Below, piece by piece: positions 1-13,800 of a stretch of 26,885 nucleotides of DNA (position 1 is the first letter of the stretch; every line of letters starts with the position of its first letter). The notes under the pieces were generated by a model. It was not told where the DNA came from, did no database searches, and saw only the letters and a program-made list of their open reading frames with translations. Location: contig LWCA01000458.1 in NCBI GenBank assembly GCA_001642005.1, positions 1 to 26,885 of the forward strand, in the 5' to 3' direction. Source of the stretch: Intoshia linei. Lineage: Eukaryota; Orthonectida; Rhopaluridae. A program made the position numbers and the translations under genes.

Positions 1-262
1 TACACATTTCCAATAAAGAAATATGGGTGAAAATCTATATAATTCATTCCTTCAAAATTTTGTTAATATCATTTTTATATTCATTAAAATCCTTTGCAAT
101 ATAAATATATAAATATAAAAAAATAAATATAAAAATATAAATATAATAAAGTGCTGATTGCGTTAATTATTGATACATAATTGGTATTTTTAAGTATTAT
201 TATTTAATTATTTAATTAAATATACAAAAATGACAACCGATATGACAGTGTCATGATAATGT

Positions 263-291
263 CACACTAATTATTAGTAATAATTAGTGTG
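263..291. promoter_or_regulatory. Perfect 14-bp-arm palindrome upstream of INTS2, with a 6-bp-arm palindrome beside it
   Basis: CACACTAATTATTA (263-276) and its exact reverse complement (278-291) flank a single G. A second palindrome, ATGACA-G-TGTCAT, lies at 242-254. They sit 107-156 bp before the INTS2 ATG. They could bind dimeric factors or be the ends of a decayed MITE; the role is inferred only from position. Confidence 0.4.
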
Positions 292-347
292 TATAATTTA
301 TTAGTGTAATATTAAACAAATTAGTTTAATAGATGAATTGATTTTGA

Positions 348-353
348 TATAAA
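348..353 (+). promoter_or_regulatory. Possible TATA box of the INTS2-like gene
   Basis: TATAAA lies 45 bp before the ATG at 398. In DNA this AT-rich such a match occurs often by chance, so the call rests on position only. Confidence 0.25.
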
Positions 354-397
354 TAATAGTTTATTAATTAAAACAAAGATATTCTCTTTTTGAAAAA

Positions 398-3300
398 ATG
401 AATTTTGATTTTGAAATTTCGAGTAGAATCGATAAAATTATTTGTAAAGGTGATTATAGTGATATAAAAGACCTGAGAGAAAATGAAACAAAGATAATAT
501 TGCCGTATTTAGTACAAATGTGTAAATCTCACAAAAATATGAACAAGTATTTTAAATGGAGAAGAGAAATGATGTGTTTTATTGGTAAACTGGACGAAAT
601 GAACATTGTACAACAAGTCTGTGGTGTACATAGGAATGAAATATTGAAAGAATTGCGAGAGTTGATGAATAAAAAAAGTGATTCTAGAGATTTAAATTCA
701 AAATTTTTGAAACAGTTGGACAAATCGGATAAATCTGATTTGGCAAAAACTATTGCAATTGTATTGTACAGTTTATACGATAAGACAGTATTGAATGAAT
801 TTAGACATGTATTAGAATTGATTCATTTGATGAGTTTAATTGGATACATTTATTGTATCTGGATTTTTTCATTCCCAGACATTTTCAACATGTACCAAGT
901 AGTTGAATCATTTTTGGATATAAAATGCGGTGCGAATTATCTCAGTTTAATAATATTAAATTACCCTTACATGTTTGACGTTTTGATTGAATATATAATC
1001 GATAATAGTTCTATTAACGAAAGAGAAAATGAAAATCATTACCAAGTTTTGCTGAACGTATTTTCTGCGTGTCCATCATTATATTTCAAAATTGTGTCAA
1101 CTTGTAAACAAACAAAAAAAATGCCGACACTTTTACTGAAATTGTTGTATGTTAATTCCTTGCGTGTGGCACAAAATATTACAGTAAAGGAAAAATTGGA
1201 AATTGTTTCAAGTTGTATTCAATTTTTTAAATTTTTAATTGATTTAAATTACATTTCTGGGTTTTGTTTGAATCAACTTAGACATAACATTGAATCAAGA
1301 ATTAATTTAAAGTCTACGTTTGTTATATTGTTGGATTTTATTCAAAATGATACTTTTGATACTGATTTGGAGATTAATTTAAAAATTATTGAATTATTGC
1401 AATGTTTTTATAAAATTGGACATTTATTATATGAAACAAATGATAAATGGTATTCCAACAATGTTGTTGTCATATTGAAAAGTTTTTCTATTCTCTACAT
1501 TTCAAAAAAAAATTTGACCAGTGAACAAGGCAAAATTGTACTAATTTCAAGCATAATTTTAATGTGTAAAAATTGCCTCGATTCAGAAAATTTTTTGTTG
1601 TCATTTTTTGAATTTCCAAAATTGAAACATTTTTATGTAACATGTTCAAGTTTAATTAAATGCAATCAAATTGATGTCGTCGTGTCTTTATTATCTAGAG
1701 AAGTATCATTCAATATTTCAAAGGAGCCAGATATTATCACCAAAATATCAATTTATTTCAACCCAGAAATGTCGACACAAAAACTTTTATTGTCATTTTT
1801 CGATCAAATGACTTTACCAACTTTATTGGACTGTTTTGTCATTGAATCGTTTTTAAAATTATGCAAATTGGACAGATTTGATGTTTGTCACATTTTTAAA
1901 TGGTTTTTGAATTTAAAAAATGTTTATAATTGTCAAGTATTTATTGATTCATTAATTTTATCCGAAAAAATTGTACCTTACGATATAAAATGTCTTGATA
2001 ATATTAAAATGTCAAAATTAATTGAAAATTCGGATATAGTCAATTTTAGTTTTTCTTATTACATTATCATCTTGCAAAATCTTGTCTATCATGTAATTAT
2101 GTGTGATTTGTATCACAAGAAGAAACTTTTAAACGTTGAAAAATTTTTATCTACTAATTTTATAGTTACAAAATTTACATTTCTACTTTCATACTTTATT
2201 TTATATTACAACGATTACATATCAAAAATGAAATTTGAAAATTTTTTCAATGGTTTTCTTGGAGTCAAAATTGGAAATGAACAAAATTTTGCGAAAATGC
2301 GATTTAAAAATATTTACGATTTTAATTTTTTAAAAAAATTTAATTTTTCTCTTATCATGCATTACTCTAAAAATGTTTGTGTGAAATCCAAAAATTATGC
2401 AAAATTTTATGAAGAATTGTCATCTCTAGTTAAAATCCAACATACCATTTCTTTTAAAATTTTGAGTATATCTAATGAAGCTTGTACTTTTAATTTTACC
2501 ATTTCACAAACTAGCCATTTCAATCGAAATTTTTTAGTTCAAAATTATAATTTAACTGTTGAACGTATTGAAAATTATTTCAAAAGGATTACGAAATGTC
2601 TTTTATTTGATGAAAAAACGTTTTATTATTATTTAAATTTTATTTACTTTCACAAGCACGTTTCTTTTCTGCAATATTGCCGTTTAATGGAAATTATTAG
2701 CAATCAAAGGTTTATTGTTCATTTACTCCAAAACTCAAATTCTAAAGAAAAAATTGTACAGATTATTACGAAAATGTGGTACAAGTGGCTTATTATTGAC
2801 ATTGAAGCAGTGTTCTGCATTTTACCATGTATCATTGAAATTAAATCAAATTATAATAATATTAAACAATATTTATCAAATCCAAGCATTATTCTTAATT
2901 ATACAAAATTACTTTACAATCACCCCACCTTGCTGAATTTTGTGATTCAATGGGAAAATATTTTGATTGCTAGTTCTATGGTCTATTCTAGTTTTATTTT
3001 AAAATTTTCGTCTGATCGAGCAAAGAAAAACACGCAAACTTGCTCCTCTGAAGAAATTTTTAATAAATTTTGCAGATGCATCAATGTAAATTCTCTTAAA
3101 ATCATTATAAATAACTTGTCTCATTTAAAAACCCATTCTACCAATGAAAAAATTTGTACAGAAATTTTGACTCAATTTATTCATAAAAAAATTGTGAAAA
3201 ATGTCGATTTAGCAAAATGCATTCATTTAAATGAAACTCTTTACCATAAAGACAATATTCAAATTCTCATTAAACATGTCGATTCTCTACATGTATGTTT

Positions 3301-3694
3301 TGATTATATTCCAGAAATGCTTCAAAGCACTAATGCGGAAATTATCATTTTTTCTGCTAAACTTCTCAGGCATTTAGTTGAAAGGTATAAAATTCAAAAA
3401 GCCGTTCATATTTCACAACTTTTTATTCAAGTTGTTTTTACTCTTGTGGAAATTCTTCCTTTTAATCAAAGGGATTATATTATTTTCAATATTCTAGAAG
3501 ATCTTACTCAAATTTCGTGTAATTTACCTTGTTTACGCCTTTGTATTATTTCTCTGTATAAACAACTTCATTCCATTTGGAACATGTATGAATCCAAATA
3601 TGAACGACAAAAGTTGTGTCCAATTCTCAGTAAAAATCTCGCCATTATTATTAAAAGTTCTAAAAACGAACTGACCTTGTCTATTAAAATTTAA
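398..3694 (+). CDS. INTS2: Integrator complex subunit 2-like protein, single exon
   Basis: A 1098-residue open frame without introns, starting at an ATG in an A-rich context. I identify it as INTS2 by colinear resemblance to the metazoan protein (about 1200 residues). Near the N-terminus, ILPYLVQMC follows an RIDKII helix, as in the family's N-terminal block. Around residue 180, GANYLSLIILNYP matches the GAWFLCLLVANVP region. Near residues 960-1000, SLHVCFDYIPEML followed by FSAKLLRHL and a KAVHISQL helix matches the C-terminal hallmark SMHICLDFIPEL block. INTS2 is a helical-repeat scaffold subunit of the nuclear Integrator complex, which cleaves snRNA 3' ends and attenuates paused RNA polymerase II; no catalytic site is expected. 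The middle is strongly diverged and rich in Lys, Asn, Ile and Phe, in line with the AT bias. An ATTAAA lies at 3683-3688, just before the stop. The next gene on this strand is 3.3 kb away. Confidence 0.85.
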   Translation: MNFDFEISSRIDKIICKGDYSDIKDLRENETKIILPYLVQMCKSHKNMNKYFKWRREMMCFIGKLDEMNIVQQVCGVHRNEILKELRELMNKKSDSRDLNSKFLKQLDKSDKSDLAKTIAIVLYSLYDKTVLNEFRHVLELIHLMSLIGYIYCIWIFSFPDIFNMYQVVESFLDIKCGANYLSLIILNYPYMFDVLIEYIIDNSSINERENENHYQVLLNVFSACPSLYFKIVSTCKQTKKMPTLLLKLLYVNSLRVAQNITVKEKLEIVSSCIQFFKFLIDLNYISGFCLNQLRHNIESRINLKSTFVILLDFIQNDTFDTDLEINLKIIELLQCFYKIGHLLYETNDKWYSNNVVVILKSFSILYISKKNLTSEQGKIVLISSIILMCKNCLDSENFLLSFFEFPKLKHFYVTCSSLIKCNQIDVVVSLLSREVSFNISKEPDIITKISIYFNPEMSTQKLLLSFFDQMTLPTLLDCFVIESFLKLCKLDRFDVCHIFKWFLNLKNVYNCQVFIDSLILSEKIVPYDIKCLDNIKMSKLIENSDIVNFSFSYYIIILQNLVYHVIMCDLYHKKKLLNVEKFLSTNFIVTKFTFLLSYFILYYNDYISKMKFENFFNGFLGVKIGNEQNFAKMRFKNIYDFNFLKKFNFSLIMHYSKNVCVKSKNYAKFYEELSSLVKIQHTISFKILSISNEACTFNFTISQTSHFNRNFLVQNYNLTVERIENYFKRITKCLLFDEKTFYYYLNFIYFHKHVSFLQYCRLMEIISNQRFIVHLLQNSNSKEKIVQIITKMWYKWLIIDIEAVFCILPCIIEIKSNYNNIKQYLSNPSIILNYTKLLYNHPTLLNFVIQWENILIASSMVYSSFILKFSSDRAKKNTQTCSSEEIFNKFCRCINVNSLKIIINNLSHLKTHSTNEKICTEILTQFIHKKIVKNVDLAKCIHLNETLYHKDNIQILIKHVDSLHVCFDYIPEMLQSTNAEIIIFSAKLLRHLVERYKIQKAVHISQLFIQVVFTLVEILPFNQRDYIIFNILEDLTQISCNLPCLRLCIISLYKQLHSIWNMYESKYERQKLCPILSKNLAIIIKSSKNELTLSIKI

Positions 3695-4044
3695 ATATTT
3701 TATCTTATTTTGAGGTCATTTTATCATACAAATGGTGGGTAGTTGTAACAAAATGAGTAGCAGAACATATTGAATAATGTAATGTATTCAATGCTATTAA
3801 CCTATACAATTTGGTACACTTAATCGTCAAAATGGTACTCAATGTATTGAATATGGGGTTATCAGTTGTAATATTAAATACAATCATTGTTTCCATGATT
3901 TATACGATTATTTTTGTACATATCATTTTTATTGCATATTAATCCTATTGATGAATTAATCAATATTTATAATAAGCAATATAGTCATTTAATCATTGAA
4001 ATTTTATTATCAAAGACTACTGAAACTACGGTATATTTATTTTT

Positions 4045-4690
4045 GAGAATATTCTTAAACCCAACCATTTTTACTAAAATCCAATTATTTTTACTTAAAT
4101 CTAACCATTTTTACTAAAAATGCACTTTTACAAATTCTTAAGGAAAAATCCAAATTTTACCAACTCTAATGGTAAAACCCACTTTTACCAACCTTTAATG
4201 GAAAAATTTGGTTTTAAAAGCCTTTTAGGGAAAATTCCAGTTTTACCAACCCTTATGGGAAAACCGACTTTTACCAACATTTTATGTGAAAAAAAATGTA
4301 AACAGCGTGCTTGAAGGGCTGAATTTTCTGAAACAAACATGCAAAAAGAAAAGTAAACAGTGTATAATTCAAACAATTACGACTGACGAAGGCGAGGCAT
4401 ATAAAAAAATATGGAAACCCTTGGTAGTTCCACCATATGGATTAACTGTTGGTTTCATGTGAAAACTTTAATTGAATCTGATGCTTCCGAGATAACTTGT
4501 TTATCAGTAATCTTTTTATTTGGGAACTTCATTTTGTTTTGTTTGTGATATTGAGTTTTTATGAGATACTCCGTAATTCTGAAAAACTGGATTTTTCCCT
4601 TAAAGGTTGGTAAATCTGGAATTTTCTCTACAGCGTTTTTAAAACCAAATTTTCCTTTTTAGGGTTGATAAAACTGGAATTTATTTTTGG
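4045..4690. repeat. Foldback repeat element, copy 1 (inverted arrays of ~30-bp units around a unique core)
   Basis: It begins GAGAATATTCTTAAAC, then AACCATTTTTACTAAAAT, then degenerate ~30-bp units of the form TTTTACCAACCCTTAAGGGA up to about 4310. A ~270-bp non-repetitive core (about 4310-4580) follows, then the same units in reverse complement (4585-4690). The right end is less clear than in copies 2 and 3. The inverted-array architecture resembles Foldback/Galileo-type elements; no transposase is visible. Confidence 0.6.
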
Positions 4691-5012
4691 TCTATTAATC
4701 AAAATTATACAATTCTGTGAAATAGCCATTATTAAACAAACTATACTTTTTTGGGTAGCGTAACGTATAAGCGTTTATGATCTTAAAGGATTCAATTTTT
4801 GAAAGTGAAATTTGCGATAAAATATCACTATCGAAAAACTGTAATAGAAATATGGAATTTTTAAAACTCGACTCCTTTTACTTTTTTAAAAAAACAGAAA
4901 AATAAATAAACAGACATACACTTGTAATAAATAAATATAAATTTTACAGCAAAATGATAATGAAAATATTCATACTAAAATTTAAAAAAAAATGTGCATT
5001 GAACGTCTACAC

Positions 5013-5719
5013 TAGGGATGCCTAACCTGTCGATCGCCAAAATTAAACAATTAAAATTAATTTTTGATTAAATAATACTTGTTATTAAAATGATAGATAT
5101 TTCAAAACAAATCCAAAAATAGATCTTTGTTGACGGATTCACATCTAACTGCTTCATTTAAGTTATCATTGACAAGCTATGCTTGGATCAGTAAAACGTA
5201 CGAACAGAAAAATTATAGAGAAAATCCGTATTTTGTCTAATAAGGATAGAGATAATTGGGATCTGACAATTCTTAAAATTCAATTGAAAAAATAGCTAAT
5301 TAAATTTAATTCCAACCATCTTACTAATTATTTACAAATAATAATATTTTTATTAAATTGTTTTTATGGAGTGGTAACGGAACTTTAGTTACTTAACCCC
5401 CTATTTTGCAATATTATTAAATAATATACTTGCCACATTACATTATAATATTTGGATGAGTCCACTATTCCTTAAACTAGGTTTTGTCGATAATTTATAA
5501 ATATACAGTGAAAGTGCTTCGAATTATTCCGAATTTTAATTTTTATGTTTTTTACGATCATACAAAAAATATTTAGTTTAACATTTTTTATTGGGTTCCG
5601 ATCGATTGGGTTTATTATTATTTCCGATCATAAACAATTTTCTAGCCAATGTATTAGTCGATCGCCACTCATTGAAAAATTTTAAAGTCGATTGAATCAA
5701 AAGAAAGTTGACAACCCTG
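5013..5719 (-). mobile_element. hAT-like nonautonomous element, 707 bp
   Basis: Left end TAGGGATGCCTAAC and right end, read inward, CAGGGTTGTCAAC are hAT-type terminal repeats. Imperfect 8-bp target-site duplications flank it: GTCTACAC (5005-5012) and TTTTACAC (5720-5727), 6/8 identical. In reverse complement it shares blocks with the element at 11610-12037, for example TTAAAATTCGGAATAATTC and CCTAGTTTAAG, so both derive from one family. No transposase frame. Confidence 0.75.
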
Positions 5720-5722
5720 TTT

Positions 5723-5830
5723 TACACATTTGCAATATTGAGACATGGGTCGAAATATCATGATTAATTCCTTCGATTTTTTCATTATCAATAAGTTTAA
5801 TATCTCTACTTTCATATTACATTGATTTTT
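5723..5830. repeat. Dispersed repeat shared with window start
   Basis: The stretch resembles 1-100: both begin TACACATTT, continue through an ATGGGT and a TTCCTTC block at matching spacing, and then decay. The hAT-like element at 5013-5719 appears to have inserted at its edge, since the right target duplication includes the TTTTACAC that starts this repeat. Confidence 0.5.
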
Positions 5831-5940
5831 TTCAAAATATATGAGTAATTAATATCTAATTAACATTATTAAAATTACACGATCTGTATCTTTCAATCTG
5901 GAATACAAAAAATACGATTTTAAGTATTACAATAAAGCTA

Positions 5941-6577
5941 CTGTCTTTTCTCGATTATAAAAAGTTTTCTTATATTCGCAAGTAGAAGGAAAAATGCTTA
6001 TAATCAAAAACAAGCACACTTTTAAAAATATATAAAATAAAATACTAAAAGTTTGCTTTAATATTTTAAAAACTCGTTAAATTAGTATTACATTACATCT
6101 TGGGGTATTCTCAAAATTTATTTGTTTGAGATAATACTTATAAATCAAATAAATAACAATATAGTCTTATATTTTGTTTAATTGTTATTTCTGTTGATTC
6201 TTAATAAAGAAATTACTAATACTAAATAAAGATTTTTAAAAACTTAAATACATCATTGATAATGAGTACATTGAAAATATTAAAAACACGTCCGAATCAA
6301 CTTATTTTAATAAATTTTTGGTTGCTTCTAAAAAATTTGAAATTCAGATTACATTAAACAAATTGCATAAAAAAGCATATTATATGGTAAAAGCAAAACT
6401 TCTAAATTAGACATTATATTGTTTGAAAGAAATTATTTTTTAAAAATAAATTGGTATGTTGTCTACTTTTTGTTTAAAATTCTTTCTTTCAAATACAAGC
6501 AGAAACTGCTTATATTCAAATTTTATATGGTTAAAAATTTGTATTTCAAAGGTCTGCTTATAATTGAGAAAAGACAG
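5941..6577. mobile_element. Tc1/mariner-like MITE, 637 bp
   Basis: Terminal inverted repeats CTGTCTTTTCTCRATTATAA at 5941-5960 and, reverse complemented, at 6558-6577 match 19/20. Both ends abut a TA dinucleotide (5939-5940 and 6578-6579), the target duplication of Tc1/mariner transposases. The interior is AT-rich and noncoding, so the element would have to be mobilised in trans. Confidence 0.8.
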
Positions 6578-6620
6578 TAGTTCAATAAATTTAATTTAAT
6601 GAGAATTGACTGGTCAATGG

Positions 6621-6642
6621 TGAAATAAGTTTGGGAACCACA
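6621..6642 (-). mobile_element. Isolated hAT-type terminus
   Basis: In reverse complement this reads GTGGTTCCCAAACTTATTTC, and nearly the same string occurs at 26716-26736. It resembles common hAT ends (CAGTGGTTCCCAAAC). No partner end was found nearby, so this is probably a truncated copy. Confidence 0.4.
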
Positions 6643-7006
6643 CCTTCATCCGAAATGCATAAAAGAACAAGAAATTATGACTATAGGTATTTATATTTTA
6701 TTTTTTCTGGAGTTCATGTTATGACGATTTTTTAGGGTTTTAACTATAATTCGATTGTTTAGAAGTCATAACCTCATTGTCTATAATAAATTGAAAACCG
6801 ACCTTCGACAGAGCAGAGACTTTTTGTACGAAGTAAATAACATCAAATATAGTTATTATGATAATTATTAAAAAAAATGTTATCGTTACAATTATAATTT
6901 ATATTAAAATAAATCATAATTTAAAATTTAATAAACTTTGTATAGCTACTAAATCAATAAGGAAAGCTGAAATACTAAATAAATACATATTATTTAACTT
7001 TGTATA

Positions 7007-10841
<3,835 letters not shown>

Positions 10842-10844
10842 ATT

Positions 10845-10850
10845 TTTATT
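10845..10850 (-). terminator. NAA40 poly(A) signal overlapping its stop codon
   Basis: TTTATT on the plus strand, AATAAA on the minus strand, includes the NAA40 stop (10846-10848). With the ADSS signal it forms a back-to-back palindromic block of about 14 bp, apparently a two-way 3'-end element. Confidence 0.6.
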
Positions 10851-13800
10851 TTATAATTTCCTTGGATAGAATGTTATATGTACATTTCTTTTTATGGAAG
10901 AATGGGTCAGTTACGTCTGTCTTGTAACTAAAAATTGTATTAGTAATAAATCACCTTTTTCAATCTTACCCTCTTTTGATGTAAAATGAAATGGCAACCA
11001 TATTGCTTTTGAACACAGTTAGAACAATTTTTGTTTGTTTGGTACTAATTTATAAGTATTAAGCCAGTTTAAATGCAATACTGATCAATTGTAATTAGGA
11101 CTTGAAAGTTCCACATGAATCAAATATAAAACTAGGAGTCGATTCGAATCGATTCAACAATCCAAGATGCATCAAGTAAAAGTAAAAATTGCTAAAAATG
11201 TGTGTGTCTGTAACCATTTGCTAACATTTATTCAGAAAACCGATGTATCGCAAATTTCGAAAACCAAAATTCAAGGTCAATTTTTTCCAGTCAAGAAACT
11301 TTAATAATATAACATAAATTTACAAATTGGGACCTTCTCGACCAAAACCCGAAATTAGCTTTATTTTAATTCTTAACTTAAGTCTCAGAATCTTAAAAAC
11401 CACAAACTTTAAGCAACTTTTAAAAACATGAGCATCATTATAAATTTCAAACTTACATCTTCACGGCCAAAATATTAAATTACCCTTTATTTTGAAAAAT
11501 GGAAAAAATCACAAATAATGCAGTCATGACAGGTTAACATACAGAAAAATTACTATTAAATTGCCTCCATTCCAAATCTTTACAAACGTTGTACTCATGT
11601 AATGTATATCAGGGGTGCCCAACCTTTTTTTAATGCATAGACTTTAAAATTTTTCAATGAGTGGTGATCGACTAATACATTGACTAGAAAAATGTTTCTG
11701 ATCGGAACATATTTCAAAACAATGTTTAACAAAATATTTTTAGAGTGATCGTAGAAAACAAAAATTAAAATTCGGAATAATTCCAAGTACTTTTGCTGCA
11801 TATTTGAAAATTATCGGCAAAACCTAGTTTAAGAAATAGTGGACTAATTTATTTATTAAATAACGATTTAAACAAGTTACATCTTATTTATTGAAATGTG
11901 TACAAATTTTATAAAATAAAAAAAAATAAATTATATATATCAATATTAAACTAGATATCATTTTAATAAGGAGTATTATAAAAATAAAAAATTAATTCTA
12001 ATTTTTAATTTTGGCGATCGACAAGTTAGGCATGCTGGTGTATACTATGGTACTGTACCTCTTCTTGTTAGGTTGGGATTGACAAAATTTTTGTAAACTG
12101 GGGACCTCGTTTTACAAATAGAGCATTTAAAAAAATATTAAATTTTTCAAAAGCATACCTATCAAATCCAAAGTTTGGAGACCCGTGGAGATGTGGCTAG
12201 GAGTTATATGACATTACGCATCATTTATGAATTTTTTGAGGGTCCATTTTTTATTTTAGATGCACCAAGAGCAATTAAAATTAACGTAACTCACGAAAGT
12301 TTCATTGTTTAACATTTAACATTTTATAAAAACGAAAAAATATTTATACAAAAAAAAAAATTCATAATATAATTACAGTATTGAAAACCAAAACCAAGTA
12401 TGTCACGACGAGCTATACACGCAGTATACCTCCAAGATTTATAAAGTCCAATAATTCAAGTTTATCGATAAATATATAAAAATATAAATATCTATTTTAA
12501 AATTACGTATAAGCTATTTTTTCAATGATATCTGCTAATAAAGACCCATAGCCTAGTTTTACGTAATAAGGTGAAACATGCAATTCTGAACTAAAAATTA
12601 AAACTAAGTAACAATTGGTGGCATAATAAACAAAAAAATACAATGTTTTGATATTTATATACTTTTTAAAATTAAAACAAATTAAATGTATTAATTTCCA
12701 GTTTCACTAAAGCAGTGACCACCAAACCTTTTGACATGGGGGCCGGAATAACTAAAAAAGATCCGCGGGTAGATGGACAATATACATGACGGATAACCGT
12801 CATTGACGGTACAATTTAAATTACAATATAAAATTTAAGTTTATGAATTAATAAGTTTCTCATGATCTTAAAATGACAAGTCGATAATATATGATAATTT
12901 GTAAGATATCACCGGTGTAATTCGCGGGCCGGATAAAATTCAATTGCGGTCCGGATTTGGCCAGCGGGTCGTAGTTTGATGGCCACTGCAGTAAATAATT
13001 ATTATTTAATAACACTAACCCCTAGATCAATCTTATATTTATATTTGAAAATGGGTGTCTACTTAAATCCAACAATTTATACTAAAAATAAAATTTACAA
13101 AGCCTTTAGGGAAAATTTCTGTTTACTAAAACTTAGCGGAAAAATCCAGTTTTACCAACATAACAGGAAAAATTGAGTCTTTAATTTTATCATATTTTAA
13201 TTAATAATATATTTAATTAATATTGGTACTATTGGATTGATTAAGGTTGGTAAAAGTGGATTGATTCCCTTAAGGGTTGGTAAAATTGCCATTTTCAGTT
13301 AAGAATTTGTGAAATCGAATTTTTCCCTTAGGGGTTTGTAAAGTGGATTTTCCCTTAAAGATTGTTAAAAGTTAATTTTTAGTATAAATTTAGTTTAAGA
13401 ATATTCTCTTTGATAATTAAAATTATACAATTAAAATAAAATTTTGTATAACATTAACAATTTACCTATAAATTTATTATGACGATTAATTGGTGTCTTA
13501 CCAGTATAAAATGGGCTTTCGTGTCGTTTCACACTTTTCAAAATCAAATAAAACGAATCCCATAATATCCTGTACATTGTCTTCCAAAAGAATTGCATGA
13601 TTGTTATGTTCTACAATTTCTTTACGTTTATCGTCGTTCGACCATCCCCAACCTGATTCCATGTAACTAAATACAATATAGGTTACATATTTTTTTCATT
13701 CTCATTAACTTTATATTGTCATATATCATACTCTGGACAATCACACCGTTTTCGGTCCAGATAAATGGGTAATTTGACCACTAGTGTGAACTGGAGATAG

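Larger units (their letters stand above)
1..397. other. Upstream region of the INTS2-like gene
   Basis: No coding potential is seen. The first ~100 bases resemble 5723-5830 (shared pieces such as TACACATTT and ATTCCTTC), so they belong to a dispersed repeat. Positions 100-230 are low-complexity AT. Two perfect palindromes (242-254 and 263-291) and a TATAAA at 348-353 precede the start codon at 398, so the last ~160 bases probably hold the promoter. Confidence 0.5.
3695..7006. other. Gene-free region between INTS2 and ADSS, filled with transposon remnants
   Basis: No supported coding region was found on either strand. The stretch holds a foldback repeat element (4045-4690), a hAT-like element (5013-5719), a Tc1/mariner-like MITE (5941-6577) and a hAT-type end near 6621-6642, each listed separately. 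A hydrophobic 36-codon frame at 3832-3942 and a 43-codon frame near 4410 were considered and not called. The final ~350 bases before the ADSS start show no recognisable motif. Confidence 0.6.
12591..13501 (-). other. NAA40 intron 2 (911 nt)
   Basis: Two transposable elements occupy most of it: a hAT-like MITE (12713-12988) and foldback copy 3 (13052-13408). The remaining ~280 bases are plain AT-rich sequence. Confidence 0.75.

Noticed and set aside
3778-3942. Plus-strand frame with a hydrophobic stretch (MVLNVLNMGLSVVILN and on) that loosely recalls small membrane proteins such as VMA21 (VHII near the end)
   Set aside because: The usable ATG at 3832 gives only 36 codons, no upstream exon joins in frame, and hydrophobic Ile/Val/Leu runs arise readily in AT-rich noncoding DNA.
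4120-4376. Overlapping 63-64 codon frames on both strands
   Set aside because: They translate the ~30-bp foldback units; the periodicity comes from the repeat, not from a repeat protein.
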